This document shows positions 15,799 through 23,726 of a stretch of DNA of 64,000 nt, piece after piece. Where the stretch lies: positions 54,174 to 118,173 of the forward strand of contig VBAW01000023.1 of the NCBI GenBank assembly GCA_005888635.1, in the 5' to 3' direction. The notes beneath the pieces were generated by a model. That model did no database searches and was not told the origin of the DNA. It worked only from the letters and a program-made list of their open reading frames with translations. The position numbers were made by a program, and so were the translations under genes. Every line of letters begins with the position of its first letter. Positions within the stretch are counted from its first letter, which is position 1. This DNA comes from Candidatus Bathyarchaeota archaeon. Lineage in GTDB: Archaea > Thermoproteota > Bathyarchaeia > 40CM-2-53-6.

Positions 15799-16548
15799 AT
15801 GGCACGCAAGGGAGGATCCAGACAGCTCAAACGCGAACCAGCACCGGGATTCTGGCCGATAAAGCGCAAGGAACGAACGTGGGCGCCGAATACGAGACCC
15901 GGTCCCCATTCTAGAGGGAAGAGCCTACCGCTTGTAATCATTATCCGAGAAATTCTGGGATACGCCAGAACGGCCAAAGAGGCAACACGAATCATCAGCA
16001 CCGGCAAGGTCAAGATAGACGGGGTCGTTAGAAGGGATCATCGATTCCCCGTTGGCTTGATGGATGTTCTACAGGTCGAAGGTGCCGGCCAGATCTTCCG
16101 CATCCTACCCAAACCGAATAGAGGACTAACACCAACGCCAATCTCTGAAAAGGAAGCAGGCTTCAAACTCTGCAAGATAATCGGAAAGAGGAATATTGAA
16201 GGAGGAAAAATCCAGCTCAATCTTCACGACGGCCGAAGCATTATCCTCCAGAGTCAGAGCGGTAGACAGAAAACGGAAGGGGAATTCGCGCCGGGGGGAG
16301 CAATGCAACTTGGCCTACCCAAACAGAACATGATGGGACTGGTGCCGTTTCAAACCGGCGCTTTGGGACTAGTCGTCGACGGTAGAAACCAGGGAATCTT
16401 CGGAAAGATCACGACAATAACCCCCGGTACTCACACTCGTCCCAAGATAGTCAAGATCGAGACGGGTAGCGAAGCCTTCGACACGCCAGCAGAATACGTG
16501 ATACCAGTGGGCACTCAAGCATCCCTCGTCGGGCTAGGAGAAAAGTAG
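15799..16548 (+). CDS. rps4e: Ribosomal protein eS4
   Basis: 249 residues. N-terminal RQLKREPAPGFWPIKRKE, S4 RNA-binding domain (LGYARTAKEATRIISTGKVKIDG), central eS4 domain, and a C-terminal KOW (ALGLVVDGRNQGIFGKI). Archaeal/eukaryotic protein not found in bacteria, strong support for the archaeal call. Three bases after the uL24 stop. Confidence 0.95.
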   Translation: MARKGGSRQLKREPAPGFWPIKRKERTWAPNTRPGPHSRGKSLPLVIIIREILGYARTAKEATRIISTGKVKIDGVVRRDHRFPVGLMDVLQVEGAGQIFRILPKPNRGLTPTPISEKEAGFKLCKIIGKRNIEGGKIQLNLHDGRSIILQSQSGRQKTEGEFAPGGAMQLGLPKQNMMGLVPFQTGALGLVVDGRNQGIFGKITTITPGTHTRPKIVKIETGSEAFDTPAEYVIPVGTQASLVGLGEK

Positions 16549-16549
16549 A

Positions 16550-17089
16550 ATGTCTGAATCCATCGCGAAAGAAGAGTCGACCAACCCGTTGAGAATAGTC
16601 AGAATCGAGAAAGTCACACTGAACATCGCGACCGGCAAATCAGGCGAACCACTCGAAAAAGCGAAAAAAGTTCTCACCCAGCTGACCAACAAGACCCCGA
16701 CAACCAAACAAGCGAAGAAAGCGATCAAAGATTTCGGTGTCAGAAAAGGAGAACCAATAGCAGCAGTCGTGACGCTACGCGGGAAGGACGCGGGCGAGTT
16801 CTTGAAGAGAGCGCTGGACGCTGTCAGCAACAAGATCAACGAGAGGAGCTTCGATGACTATGGCAACGTCTCCTTTGGAATCAAGGAGCACATCGAAATC
16901 CCGGGAACCAGATATGTTCCTGAGCTGGGAATATTCGGCGCAACCATTCACGTCACGCTGGGACGGCCCGGATATAGGATCCGGTCGCGAGCCATCCGTC
17001 CTTCAAAGATAGGACGCAAACACTACGTTTCGAAGGAAGACGCCGTCAAGTTCATGCAGAACAACTTCGGAACAAGCACTGGAAACTGA
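16550..17089 (+). CDS. rpl5: Ribosomal protein uL5
   Basis: 179 residues. Archaeal uL5 motif [21 protein letters not shown], then [21 protein letters not shown] and [14 protein letters not shown]. Binds 5S rRNA at the central protuberance. Confidence 0.95.
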   Translation: MSESIAKEESTNPLRIVRIEKVTLNIATGKSGEPLEKAKKVLTQLTNKTPTTKQAKKAIKDFGVRKGEPIAAVVTLRGKDAGEFLKRALDAVSNKINERSFDDYGNVSFGIKEHIEIPGTRYVPELGIFGATIHVTLGRPGYRIRSRAIRPSKIGRKHYVSKEDAVKFMQNNFGTSTGN

Positions 17090-17097
17090 GAAGCGTC

Positions 17098-17262
17098 ATG
17101 GCCAAGATAAAGGCGAAGAAGCAGAGGAAGTATGGAAAGGGAGCTCGTCCATGCAAGCGCTGTGGCCAGTACGGACCTATCGTGAGGAAGTATGGACTCA
17201 ACTTCTGCAGACAATGCTTTAGAGAAGTAGCCGTGGGACTCGGATTCAAGAAATACATGTGA
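17098..17262 (+). CDS. rps14: Ribosomal protein uS14, zinc-binding form
   Basis: 54 residues, read directly from the sequence: ATG 17098, TGA 17260-17262. Zinc ligands C19-x2-C22 and C37-x2-C40 ([19 protein letters not shown] then RQCFRE), ending FKKYM. Short zinc form usual in archaea. Lies in its standard place between uL5 and uS8. Confidence 0.95.
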   Translation: MAKIKAKKQRKYGKGARPCKRCGQYGPIVRKYGLNFCRQCFREVAVGLGFKKYM

Positions 17263-17268
17263 CCAAGA

Positions 17269-17652
17269 ATGGAACCAATCTCTAACATGTTCTCATCCAT
17301 CCTCAACAACGAACGCCGACACAAACACGAATGCATAGTCTACCCTGCATCCAAACTGATGGGGCAAGTTCTTCGTGTGATGCAAAAGTACGGCTATGTT
17401 GGAGAGTTCGAATTCGTCGACGATGGAAGGGGAGGAAAATTCAAGATACAACTCCTGGGACGAGTCAACGACTGCGGAAGCGTAAGGCCCAGATTCTCAT
17501 CCACCATTGGCGAGTTCGAAAAATGGGGAAAGCGCTTTCTTCCCTCTCGAGACGTAGGAATACTCATACTAACAACACCGAAGGGAGTCTTGGCACACAA
17601 GGAGGCGCGCGAGGCCGGGGCTGGAGGCCAACTCCTGGGATACGTTTTCTGA
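17269..17652 (+). CDS. rps8: Ribosomal protein uS8
   Basis: 127 residues. Begins MEPISNMFSSILNNERRHK; the C-terminal domain carries RFLPSRDVGILILTTPKGV and the final SH/AREAGAGGQLLGYVF block, characteristic of archaeal uS8. Binds the central domain of 16S rRNA. Confidence 0.95.
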   Translation: MEPISNMFSSILNNERRHKHECIVYPASKLMGQVLRVMQKYGYVGEFEFVDDGRGGKFKIQLLGRVNDCGSVRPRFSSTIGEFEKWGKRFLPSRDVGILILTTPKGVLAHKEAREAGAGGQLLGYVF

Positions 17653-17662
17653 AAGGTGAAAC

Positions 17663-18238
17663 ATGACGACAAGGTTTGAGACTCTTCAAAGAACGGTCTC
17701 CATCCCAGACCAGGTATCCGTGCAGGTCGAGGGACGAACTGTAAAGGTAAAGGGTCCACTAGGGTCACTGCAAGAAGATTTGTCCCACCTTCCAGTCTCA
17801 ATCGACGTGGACGACAACAAGGTCCGACTGGAAACTAGCTGGCCGAGAAAGAGGGAGATCGGAATGCTGGGAACAGCAGCTGCCCACGTCCGAAACATGC
17901 TCAAAGGAGTCACACAAGGCTACAGATACGAACTGCGCACAGTCTACGCCCACTTTCCAGTAACCGTGAAGGTGGACGAGAAGGCTAAGGTGTTGAAGAT
18001 AGAGAATTTCACTGGCGAGAAGACGCCAAGATACGCGAAGATAGTTGAAGGAGTAAAAGTGGATGTCAACGGTGAGGACATCTCGGTGCAGGGTATCGAT
18101 TTGAAATCGGTTAGTCAGACCGCAGCCAACATTCAAGATAGTACCAAGATCAAGAAGAAGGATCTCCGAGTCTTCCTGGACGGAATATACGTCTCCGGAA
18201 AAGGACCCGCACAAACGTCGAAGAAAACTGCCAAGTGA
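17663..18238 (+). CDS. rpl6: Ribosomal protein uL6
   Basis: 191 residues. Two tandem uL6 domains: SIPDQVSVQVEGRTVKVKGP at the N-terminus, then AHVRNMLKGVTQGYRYELR; second half VKVDVNGEDISVQGIDLKSV. The tail after KKKDLRVFLDGIYVSGKG is lysine-rich. Confidence 0.95.
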   Translation: MTTRFETLQRTVSIPDQVSVQVEGRTVKVKGPLGSLQEDLSHLPVSIDVDDNKVRLETSWPRKREIGMLGTAAAHVRNMLKGVTQGYRYELRTVYAHFPVTVKVDEKAKVLKIENFTGEKTPRYAKIVEGVKVDVNGEDISVQGIDLKSVSQTAANIQDSTKIKKKDLRVFLDGIYVSGKGPAQTSKKTAK

Positions 18239-18243
18239 GAGAG

Positions 18244-18726
18244 ATGAAAGGGTCAAAACCCGAGTTCAGACGCCAAGAGAGCTGGAGATACAAACGGGTC
18301 AAGGAGAACTGGCGTAGACCCCGGGGCGTTACGAGCAAGATGAGAAAGGAGGAGAGCGGCTTTCCCGCCAAAGTCAAGAACGGATACGGCTCAGCAGCCT
18401 CCACCCGCGGCCTCCACCCTAGAGGCCTGGTCGACCAGCTCGTATGGAGGGAAGTAGAGCTGGAGAAGCTTGATCCTAAGATACACATTGTCAGGATAGC
18501 AGCACGGGTTGGAGAGAAAAAGAGGCGCGGAATACTCACAAAGGCGAAGGACCTGAACTTCCACATTGCAAACCCTGGAAGGGAGGAGGGACGAGCAGTG
18601 ACTGAGGCACTTCCTGTTGAGGAGGAGAAGGCTTTGTCAGAACAGACGGTTGAGGAGAAGATGGAAGAAAAAGCCGAGGTCGCTGAAGACGAGGATATCG
18701 GCAAGGCAGAGGAGAGTTCTCAATGA
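18244..18726 (+). CDS. rpl32e: Ribosomal protein eL32 with acidic C-terminal extension
   Basis: 160 residues from ATG 18244 (a GTG at 18235 would add three). The core is EFRRQESWRYKRVKENWR, PRGVTSKMRK and AARVGEKKRRGIL, ending near residue 115. It is followed by about 45 residues rich in Glu (EEEKALSEQTVEEKMEEKAE), longer than usual for eL32, probably disordered. The end overlaps the start of eL19 by 4 bases. Confidence 0.92.
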   Translation: MKGSKPEFRRQESWRYKRVKENWRRPRGVTSKMRKEESGFPAKVKNGYGSAASTRGLHPRGLVDQLVWREVELEKLDPKIHIVRIAARVGEKKRRGILTKAKDLNFHIANPGREEGRAVTEALPVEEEKALSEQTVEEKMEEKAEVAEDEDIGKAEESSQ

Positions 18727-19151
18727 GTCTGAAGAGCCAGAAGAGACTGGCCGCGAGCTTGCTGGGCGGGGGATTGAACAGGGTCTGGATCGACCCGGAA
18801 GAGAACGACCGGGTCCAATCAGCGATTACCCGCGAAGAGATCAAGAGTCTCATACGCGAAGGAAGGATCAGTCTCCTGCCAAAGACCGGGATCAGCAGAG
18901 GCAGACATCGCGCTAAGTCCGGCAGAAGGAAGAAGGCTGGCAGTAGAAAGGGGGGTCAGAAGCCTGGCAAGGAGGCTTGGGTCCTCAAGATCAGAGCGAT
19001 CCGGAGACACTTACGATGGCTGAGAGATAAGAGACAACTGTCCGCCGGAAACTACACTACTCTGCTGGGTATGGCGAAGGGTGGAGCGTTCCGTAGTGGG
19101 TCGCATGTAGATGAGTATGTAAAGGCCCATCAACTGGTAAAGAAGCGTTAG
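18723..19151 (+). CDS. rpl19e: Ribosomal protein eL19
   Basis: 142 residues. Archaeal core: SQKRLAASLLGGGLNRVWID, EIKSLIREGRI, RGRHRAKSGRRKKAGSRKG, then the helix WVLKIRAIRRHLRWLRDK. Contacts both ribosomal subunits. Confidence 0.95.
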   Translation: MSLKSQKRLAASLLGGGLNRVWIDPEENDRVQSAITREEIKSLIREGRISLLPKTGISRGRHRAKSGRRKKAGSRKGGQKPGKEAWVLKIRAIRRHLRWLRDKRQLSAGNYTTLLGMAKGGAFRSGSHVDEYVKAHQLVKKR

Positions 19152-19154
19152 TCC

Positions 19155-19754
19155 ATGGCTGACAGTCCCCGCTATGCGCTGCCTTACCGGCGACGGAGAG
19201 AGGGCAAGACAGACTACAAGCTGCGTCGGGCACTAGTCAAATCGGGCAAGCCGCGGGCTGTTGTCAGGCTTACCAACAAGTATGTTACTGTGCAGATCAC
19301 TGATGCAACCATCACCGGGGATATTGTAAGGGCCTCAGCTTCTTCTCGAGAGCTTCCTAAGCTGGGTTGGAAGGGCGGGCTTGGAAATCTTCCCTCGGCC
19401 TACTTGACGGGAGCGCTCGCAGCTCGAAGAGCTGTGCAGAGAGGGATCAAAGAGGCAATTCTGGATCTTGGGCTTAAGGGTCCGACGAAAGGCTCGAAGC
19501 TCTTTGCGGTGCTGAAAGGACTGGCGGATTCTGGTCTCACTGTTCCACACTCTCCAGAAAAGCTTCCACCCATGGAACGGATCGGAGGCAATCACATCGC
19601 TACGTACGCGAAATCTTTGGCGGGCGAGCACGATCTGTACAAGAAACGATTCAGCGCCTACCTCAGCCGCGGGTTGAAACCTGAGGATCTGTCTGGACAT
19701 TTCGAAGAGATTAGGAAGACTGTCTCAACAGCACCCTTGGAGGCGGCCAAATGA
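19155..19754 (+). CDS. rpl18: Ribosomal protein uL18
   Basis: 199 residues with the archaeal C-terminal extension. N-terminal YALPYRRRREGKTDYKLRR, then RAVVRLTNKYVTVQI, GALAARRAVQRGIKEAILDL and the closing KRFSAYLSRGLKPEDL. 5S rRNA-binding protein. Overlaps uS5 by 4 bases. Confidence 0.95.
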   Translation: MADSPRYALPYRRRREGKTDYKLRRALVKSGKPRAVVRLTNKYVTVQITDATITGDIVRASASSRELPKLGWKGGLGNLPSAYLTGALAARRAVQRGIKEAILDLGLKGPTKGSKLFAVLKGLADSGLTVPHSPEKLPPMERIGGNHIATYAKSLAGEHDLYKKRFSAYLSRGLKPEDLSGHFEEIRKTVSTAPLEAAK

Positions 19755-20383
19755 GCCAGCGTCCCGGTCAAGAGATCGGATGGGTTCCGAAGACGAAGCT
19801 CGGCCGACAAGTCCAGCAAGGAGAGATCATTTCGATGGAGGAGATCTTCACTCAAGGATTGAGGATCAAAGAGCCGGAGATTGTTGATACACTCCTGCCG
19901 AACATTCAGCAAGAGGTTCTCGGCATAGGGTTTGTGCAGAAACAGACAGACGCTGGGGAGAGATCGAGGTTCAGAGCCGTTGTCGCCATCGGTAATGGTG
20001 ACGGGTTTATTGGAATTGGCGAGGGGAAGGCGCGCCAGGTTCGGACGGCGATCGATAAGGGGACGGTCCAAGCTAAGCTGAATATTATTCCTGTACGGCG
20101 GGGTTGTGGGAGCTGGGAGTGTCGCTGCGGGACTCAGCACACTGTCCCGTTCAATGTTACAGGTAAGACTGGGAGCGTTCGGGTAGAAGTGTTGCCTGGG
20201 CCGCGGGGTCTGGGATTGGTTGCGGGGGAGATTCCGAAACAGGTTCTCCGGCTAGCGGGTGTGAGGGATTGCTGGACTCGGACGTTCGGGTCGACATCGA
20301 CTTTGTCATCGTCGGCGTTGGCGGTGTTTGACGCGTTGACGCAGACGTACAACGTTGTGACGCAGAGCGACTGGGTGAACTAG
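19751..20383 (+). CDS. rps5: Ribosomal protein uS5
   Basis: 210 residues. Double-stranded RNA-binding region GERSRFRAVVAIGNGDGFIG and the archaeal insert WECRCGTQHTVPFNV, then the ribosomal fold VRVEVLPGPRGLGLVAGE. Complete. Confidence 0.95.
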   Translation: MSQRPGQEIGWVPKTKLGRQVQQGEIISMEEIFTQGLRIKEPEIVDTLLPNIQQEVLGIGFVQKQTDAGERSRFRAVVAIGNGDGFIGIGEGKARQVRTAIDKGTVQAKLNIIPVRRGCGSWECRCGTQHTVPFNVTGKTGSVRVEVLPGPRGLGLVAGEIPKQVLRLAGVRDCWTRTFGSTSTLSSSALAVFDALTQTYNVVTQSDWVN

Positions 20384-20872
20384 ATGGAGTCGCCGAGCAA
20401 GAATCCTATCCTCGCGGTTAGGCTCCGCGGGACGGCTTCGGACAATCCGGATGTTCAGAGGACGATGGAGTCGTTGAAGCTAGAACGGACCTTCCAGGCT
20501 AGGCTGTTAGATAATACGCCGTCCAATCTAGGAATGCTTCGCTCAGCCAAGGTTCTGGTGGCGTGGGGAGAGGTCAGCCCGGACCTGCTGGGACGGGTCT
20601 TGGAGAAGAGGGGTGAGCGTGATGGGGCTGATAGACTAGATGATGGTTTTCTCAGACTCTTGGGAAGGTCGAGTTTTGACGATCTGGCGAAGGCGGTCGT
20701 GGCGGGAGAGACGAGTCTACACGAACTGTTGCGGGCTGGTCTGAAGGTGCCGTTCAGATTCCATCCGCCTCGCGGAGGGTTCAAGAGGAGTCTAAGGCGG
20801 GCTGCGACTGACGGTGGCGAGCTAGGCTATCGGGGCGCGGATATCAATAGTCTTGCTAAGCGTATGATCTGA
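20384..20872 (+). CDS. rpl30: Ribosomal protein uL30
   Basis: 162 residues, the long archaeal form. N-terminal ILAVRLRGTASDNPDVQRTM, LGMLRSAKVLVAWGEV, and the C-terminal PFRFHPPRGGFKRSLRRA. It is the last ribosomal gene; uL15 and SecY, which usually follow, are missing, and a small heat-shock gene follows after 65 bases. Confidence 0.95.
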   Translation: MESPSKNPILAVRLRGTASDNPDVQRTMESLKLERTFQARLLDNTPSNLGMLRSAKVLVAWGEVSPDLLGRVLEKRGERDGADRLDDGFLRLLGRSSFDDLAKAVVAGETSLHELLRAGLKVPFRFHPPRGGFKRSLRRAATDGGELGYRGADINSLAKRMI

Positions 20873-20937
20873 GTCGGGCCGGATAGGAAACTCGAATATA
20901 GTCTCATATGATCATTCTGTCTTTGGTTGTCTAGTGT

Positions 20938-21468
20938 TTGGCTCCGCGTAAAGAAGCTCGGCGTCACCGTAGCCGTTCAGGCTGGTGGTTCGACGTTTTC
21001 GACGAGATGGAACGGATGGACCGGTTGATGGATGATATGATGCGGAAGGCGGTGGAGATGCCGAAGGCGCAAGAGGGAGCCTCACCGTTCGTCTACGGGT
21101 TCTCAATGTCTGTCGGTCCGGACGGGAAGCCGATCATACGCGAGTTCGGGAACGTGGAACCGGGCGCGCGGGGTCCCCAGGTCAAAGAGGAGAGAGAGCC
21201 GCTCGTGGATGTCATGGACACTGGAAAGGAGGTGGTCGTGGTGACCGAACTGCCCGGGGTGGAGAAGGAAGATATCAAACTAGAATCCACAGATAGAGCA
21301 TTGAAGATCAGTGTCGACTCGGCGAAGAGAAGGTACCTGAAGGAGCTGGAAATGCCGCACATGGTTGATCCACGAACCGCGAAGGCCACGTACAAGAATG
21401 GAGTGTTAGAGGTCCGGTTCGCGAAGAGCGACGAGAAGAAACCCACACGACCCATACCAGTAGAATAG
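20938..21468 (+). CDS. hsp20: Small heat-shock protein, Hsp20/alpha-crystallin
   Basis: 176 residues from a TTG. The N-terminal part (about 1-80) has a basic start, FDVFDEMERMDRLMDDM and a YGFSMSVGPDGKP block seen in archaeal members. The alpha-crystallin domain follows: EREPLVDVMDTGKEVVVVTE, LPGVEKEDIKLES, and the A-x-x-x-NGVLEV motif (ATYKNGVLEVRF). The C-terminal I-x-I/V anchor is present as IPV. ATP-independent chaperone holding unfolded proteins. Placement after the ribosomal cluster may be by chance. Confidence 0.92.
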   Translation: MAPRKEARRHRSRSGWWFDVFDEMERMDRLMDDMMRKAVEMPKAQEGASPFVYGFSMSVGPDGKPIIREFGNVEPGARGPQVKEEREPLVDVMDTGKEVVVVTELPGVEKEDIKLESTDRALKISVDSAKRRYLKELEMPHMVDPRTAKATYKNGVLEVRFAKSDEKKPTRPIPVE

Positions 21469-21560
21469 CCTCGAAGAAGGATTACGAGAAACACCGCACT
21501 CGTGCCGAGAGAAAATATTTGCAACCCCCCCATTTTTCCGGAGGCCTCTCGCGAGTTGAC

Positions 21561-21690
21561 GCTGTTCTGGGCGAGTCTCGCGATTCAACGCGCAGATTAG
21601 AACGGTCCGCTGTTTTTCCAGAGTGGAAATCGAGCCAATAGCCCTTCGTGAAAGTCTCGTGATCTAGAAACGCCTGCCCAGATTTCCGAT
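21561..21690 (+). repeat. Degenerate copy B' of the long dispersed repeat
   Basis: Same orientation as copy B about 300 bases downstream. Shared blocks in order: TGTTCTGGGCGAGTCT, CGCGCAGATTAGAAC, CTGTTTTTC, then TCGTGATCT and CGCCTGCCC. Similarity is patchy (about 65% by eye). Confidence 0.6.
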
Positions 21691-21809
21691 TAAGCTTATT
21701 CTGTGATTATCCGGTTTCAAGAGGTACAGCCTGCGGGTTTCTTTCTCGGAAGAGCCCTGGAAGAGGAAGAGATTACCGTCTGTTAATTCCCTCCAAAAGT
21801 CGAGTTCTG

Positions 21810-22056
21810 TGTCGTGAGGAGCAACTACTTTTGAGATTTTCTAGCTAGGTGTCCCGCCGGTTGGAACTGTTCTAGGCGAGTCTATTGGTTCAGGGCGCAG
21901 AATAGAACCGTCACCTGTTTTTCTGATCGCAGATTGAGCGGAGAGGTCAGCGTGGAAAAGTCGCGATCTCAAATCGCCTGCCCCGATTCCGGATCGGGGG
22001 TGATTCCGGGCGATTTCTCGGACTGGAAAATGCTATCTTTTCTACTCTGAAGGGTA
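21810..22056 (+). repeat. Long dispersed repeat, copy B
   Basis: Inverted partner of 10181-10428. First 93 bases nearly identical to copy A, then diverged but collinear blocks CTGATCGCAGATT, GATCTCAAATCG, CGATTTCTC and TCTACTCTGAA. An AAGGG/CCCTT hairpin lies at its outer edge (22050-22067), at the same place as a hairpin of different sequence in copy A. Confidence 0.85.
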
Positions 22057-22080
22057 AGTTATCCCTTAACCTTTACTATT

Positions 22081-22098
22081 CATACTCTAAAAAGTATG
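22081..22098 (+). promoter_or_regulatory. Palindrome overlapping the start codon of the next gene
   Basis: CATACT-CTAAAA-AGTATG, perfect 6-base arms; the last three bases are the ATG of the gene at 22096. If transcription starts near the ATG, this would suit an operator or a hairpin hiding the start. Confidence 0.4.
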
Positions 22099-22350
22099 TT
22101 CTTGACTGATGAAAACCCTGAAAACAGAGAGGCGACGGGATCAACCAGACCTCTATTGGAACGACCTAACCTCCCCGACCCGTTGCGACCCAGACCGATA
22201 GAGCCTCTGCCCTCACCCCTCAGACCCGGACAGTACATAGGTTCACGAGAAGAAGAACTCGGAAGAATACTCAAAGAAATACTAGACCGACTAACAACGA
22301 TAGAAACCAGACTGAAAACAATAGAAGAACAACTCAAGGCCAGACGCTGA
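22096..22350 (+). CDS. Small Pro-rich/coiled-coil protein, function unknown
   Basis: 84 residues. The first half is rich in Pro and Arg (LPDPLRPRPIEPLPSPLRPG), the second half is a coiled coil (EEELGRILKEILDRL, TTIETRLKTIEEQLKA) with regular Leu/Ile spacing. No membrane segment. Not recognised. It converges with the pterin dehydratase 14 bases downstream and is preceded directly by the repeat block. Confidence 0.6.
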   Translation: MFLTDENPENREATGSTRPLLERPNLPDPLRPRPIEPLPSPLRPGQYIGSREEELGRILKEILDRLTTIETRLKTIEEQLKARR

Positions 22351-22364
22351 CATTCATCCTGCAC

Positions 22365-22730
22365 CTATCCACGGTTGGTCTTAGAGTATTCCAGCTCCGA
22401 CTTCGCCGCCATTATGAAATCGTTCTTGCTCAGACCCTTGAGGGTATGGGTCGACAATCCTACCTTCACACGGCGCCACCCGATGAAGAGGTCGGGATGA
22501 TGATTCTCCATCTCAGCAATCTTGCCCAACGAATAGGCAAAGTCAAGACCATCCAGATAGGATTTGAATCGAAACTCTTTCTGGAGAGAACCTGACTGGA
22601 GAACCCATCCCGGTAGATCCCTCAGACGCTCCCTGGCTTCCCCGACTGTGAGAGGCTTCGTATACTTGCACGGACCACATTTTCCCGATGCCAGTTTTCG
22701 AACCCTGTCGCTAATCGATTCACTATGCAT
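22365..22730 (-). CDS. phhB: Pterin-4a-carbinolamine dehydratase
   Basis: 121 residues from ATG 22730; a TTG 24 bases upstream would add 8 residues. The family signature is ENHHPDLFIGW and VGLSTHTLKGLSKNDF, with the histidines of the active site present. Known to dehydrate 4a-hydroxytetrahydropterin; archaeal members are also linked to pterin cofactor upkeep. No pterin hydroxylase is visible nearby, so its partner is unknown. The N-terminal CGPCKYTKPL element is typical of the family variant with a Cys pair. Confidence 0.9.
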   Translation of the reverse strand: MHSESISDRVRKLASGKCGPCKYTKPLTVGEARERLRDLPGWVLQSGSLQKEFRFKSYLDGLDFAYSLGKIAEMENHHPDLFIGWRRVKVGLSTHTLKGLSKNDFIMAAKSELEYSKTNRG

Positions 22731-22874
22731 GAAATAGTAATGCGAAAGTGGCAAGCAAAAGGTTTCCCTGCATATACTGCTTGGCAGCCCTACGTAGTCT
22801 GAAAAGAATTATCTTGCCAGGATATCCCTAGGACTTCGGAAAGATTTGAGAACGAGTTAGGGACGGGTATGTAG

Positions 22875-23726
22875 TTGGGGCCCGAGGTTATGGAGACGTC
22901 CAGGAACCAGACGTCTACCCGCAGAGTCCAAACGATGCGAGCTGATGATTCTCGGATTCCCGCGAGTGTCGATGTGCTCATCCCCACCCTCGAGGGATTG
23001 AAGAGCGAATTCATTGAACATGTGCGCAGTCGGATTCCAGTTCACTGTCTCTTGACTTCTTCCGTACCTGGTCCCGCGAGGGCGCGGCAAGAGTTGATGG
23101 AGCGCGTGGACACGGATTGGTTCGGGTTCATCGACGATGACGTGAGTCTGAGACCCGAATGGTGGTCAACAGTGACGGGAATGATAGGTCCTGATGTAGG
23201 AGCCGTCGAGGGTCTCTGGAGCTACCTAGCGGGCGACAGAAGGGTCCACGACTATACGAAAGCCATGACCCGCCTTGCGGAATTGTCCGGTAGAGAATCG
23301 TGGACCGACAGAATTGACCGGGCCTTCACAGGAGACACGCTAGTTCGGACCAAGGCTGTTCAAGGCATTCGTATGCCGAACATTCCTGTTTGGGAAGACG
23401 AGTATATTCGCATGTGGGTGCAGAAGAACGGATACAGATGGCTTCGAACTCCGAAGGTCGTATGTGACCATCTGCGGAGATACAACTTGAGGCTCGCGTA
23501 CGAGACCGGTAAGTACGGCTATTACCTTGGGCGGTTGAGCTTGAAGGGACAGCTCAGACGTGTAGCGCAGCTCCCAATCAAGGTCTTGTTCTCGCTAGCC
23601 TACACGCGCAATCTCCGCACGGGATCCTTCGCGATCGAGAAGGATCTCAAGATCTTCAAAGGGGTCCTCCACGGTTACGTTCAGAGGAACGGCGGCTCAC
23701 CACTCTACCGTCTGTCACAGACATGA
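22875..23726 (+). CDS. GT2-like glycosyltransferase
   Basis: 283 residues from TTG; ATG at 22890 or 22935 are possible better starts, since the GT-A fold begins at SVDVLIPTLEG. The nucleotide-binding acidic motif is FGFIDDDVSLRPEW; a second acidic block is IPVWEDEYIRMWVQ, the usual place of the catalytic base. No membrane helices are clear. Opens the glycosylation island and overlaps the next GT4 gene by 4 bases (ATGA), so they form an operon. Confidence 0.8.
   Translation: MGPEVMETSRNQTSTRRVQTMRADDSRIPASVDVLIPTLEGLKSEFIEHVRSRIPVHCLLTSSVPGPARARQELMERVDTDWFGFIDDDVSLRPEWWSTVTGMIGPDVGAVEGLWSYLAGDRRVHDYTKAMTRLAELSGRESWTDRIDRAFTGDTLVRTKAVQGIRMPNIPVWEDEYIRMWVQKNGYRWLRTPKVVCDHLRRYNLRLAYETGKYGYYLGRLSLKGQLRRVAQLPIKVLFSLAYTRNLRTGSFAIEKDLKIFKGVLHGYVQRNGGSPLYRLSQT

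Larger units (their letters stand above)
21469..22095. other. Gene-free repeat block after hsp20
   Basis: 627 bp without a credible gene. Holds a C-tract near 21526, a degenerate copy of the long repeat (about 21561-21690), and the full copy B (21810-22056). Ends with short hairpins and a palindrome over the next start codon. Confidence 0.6.
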
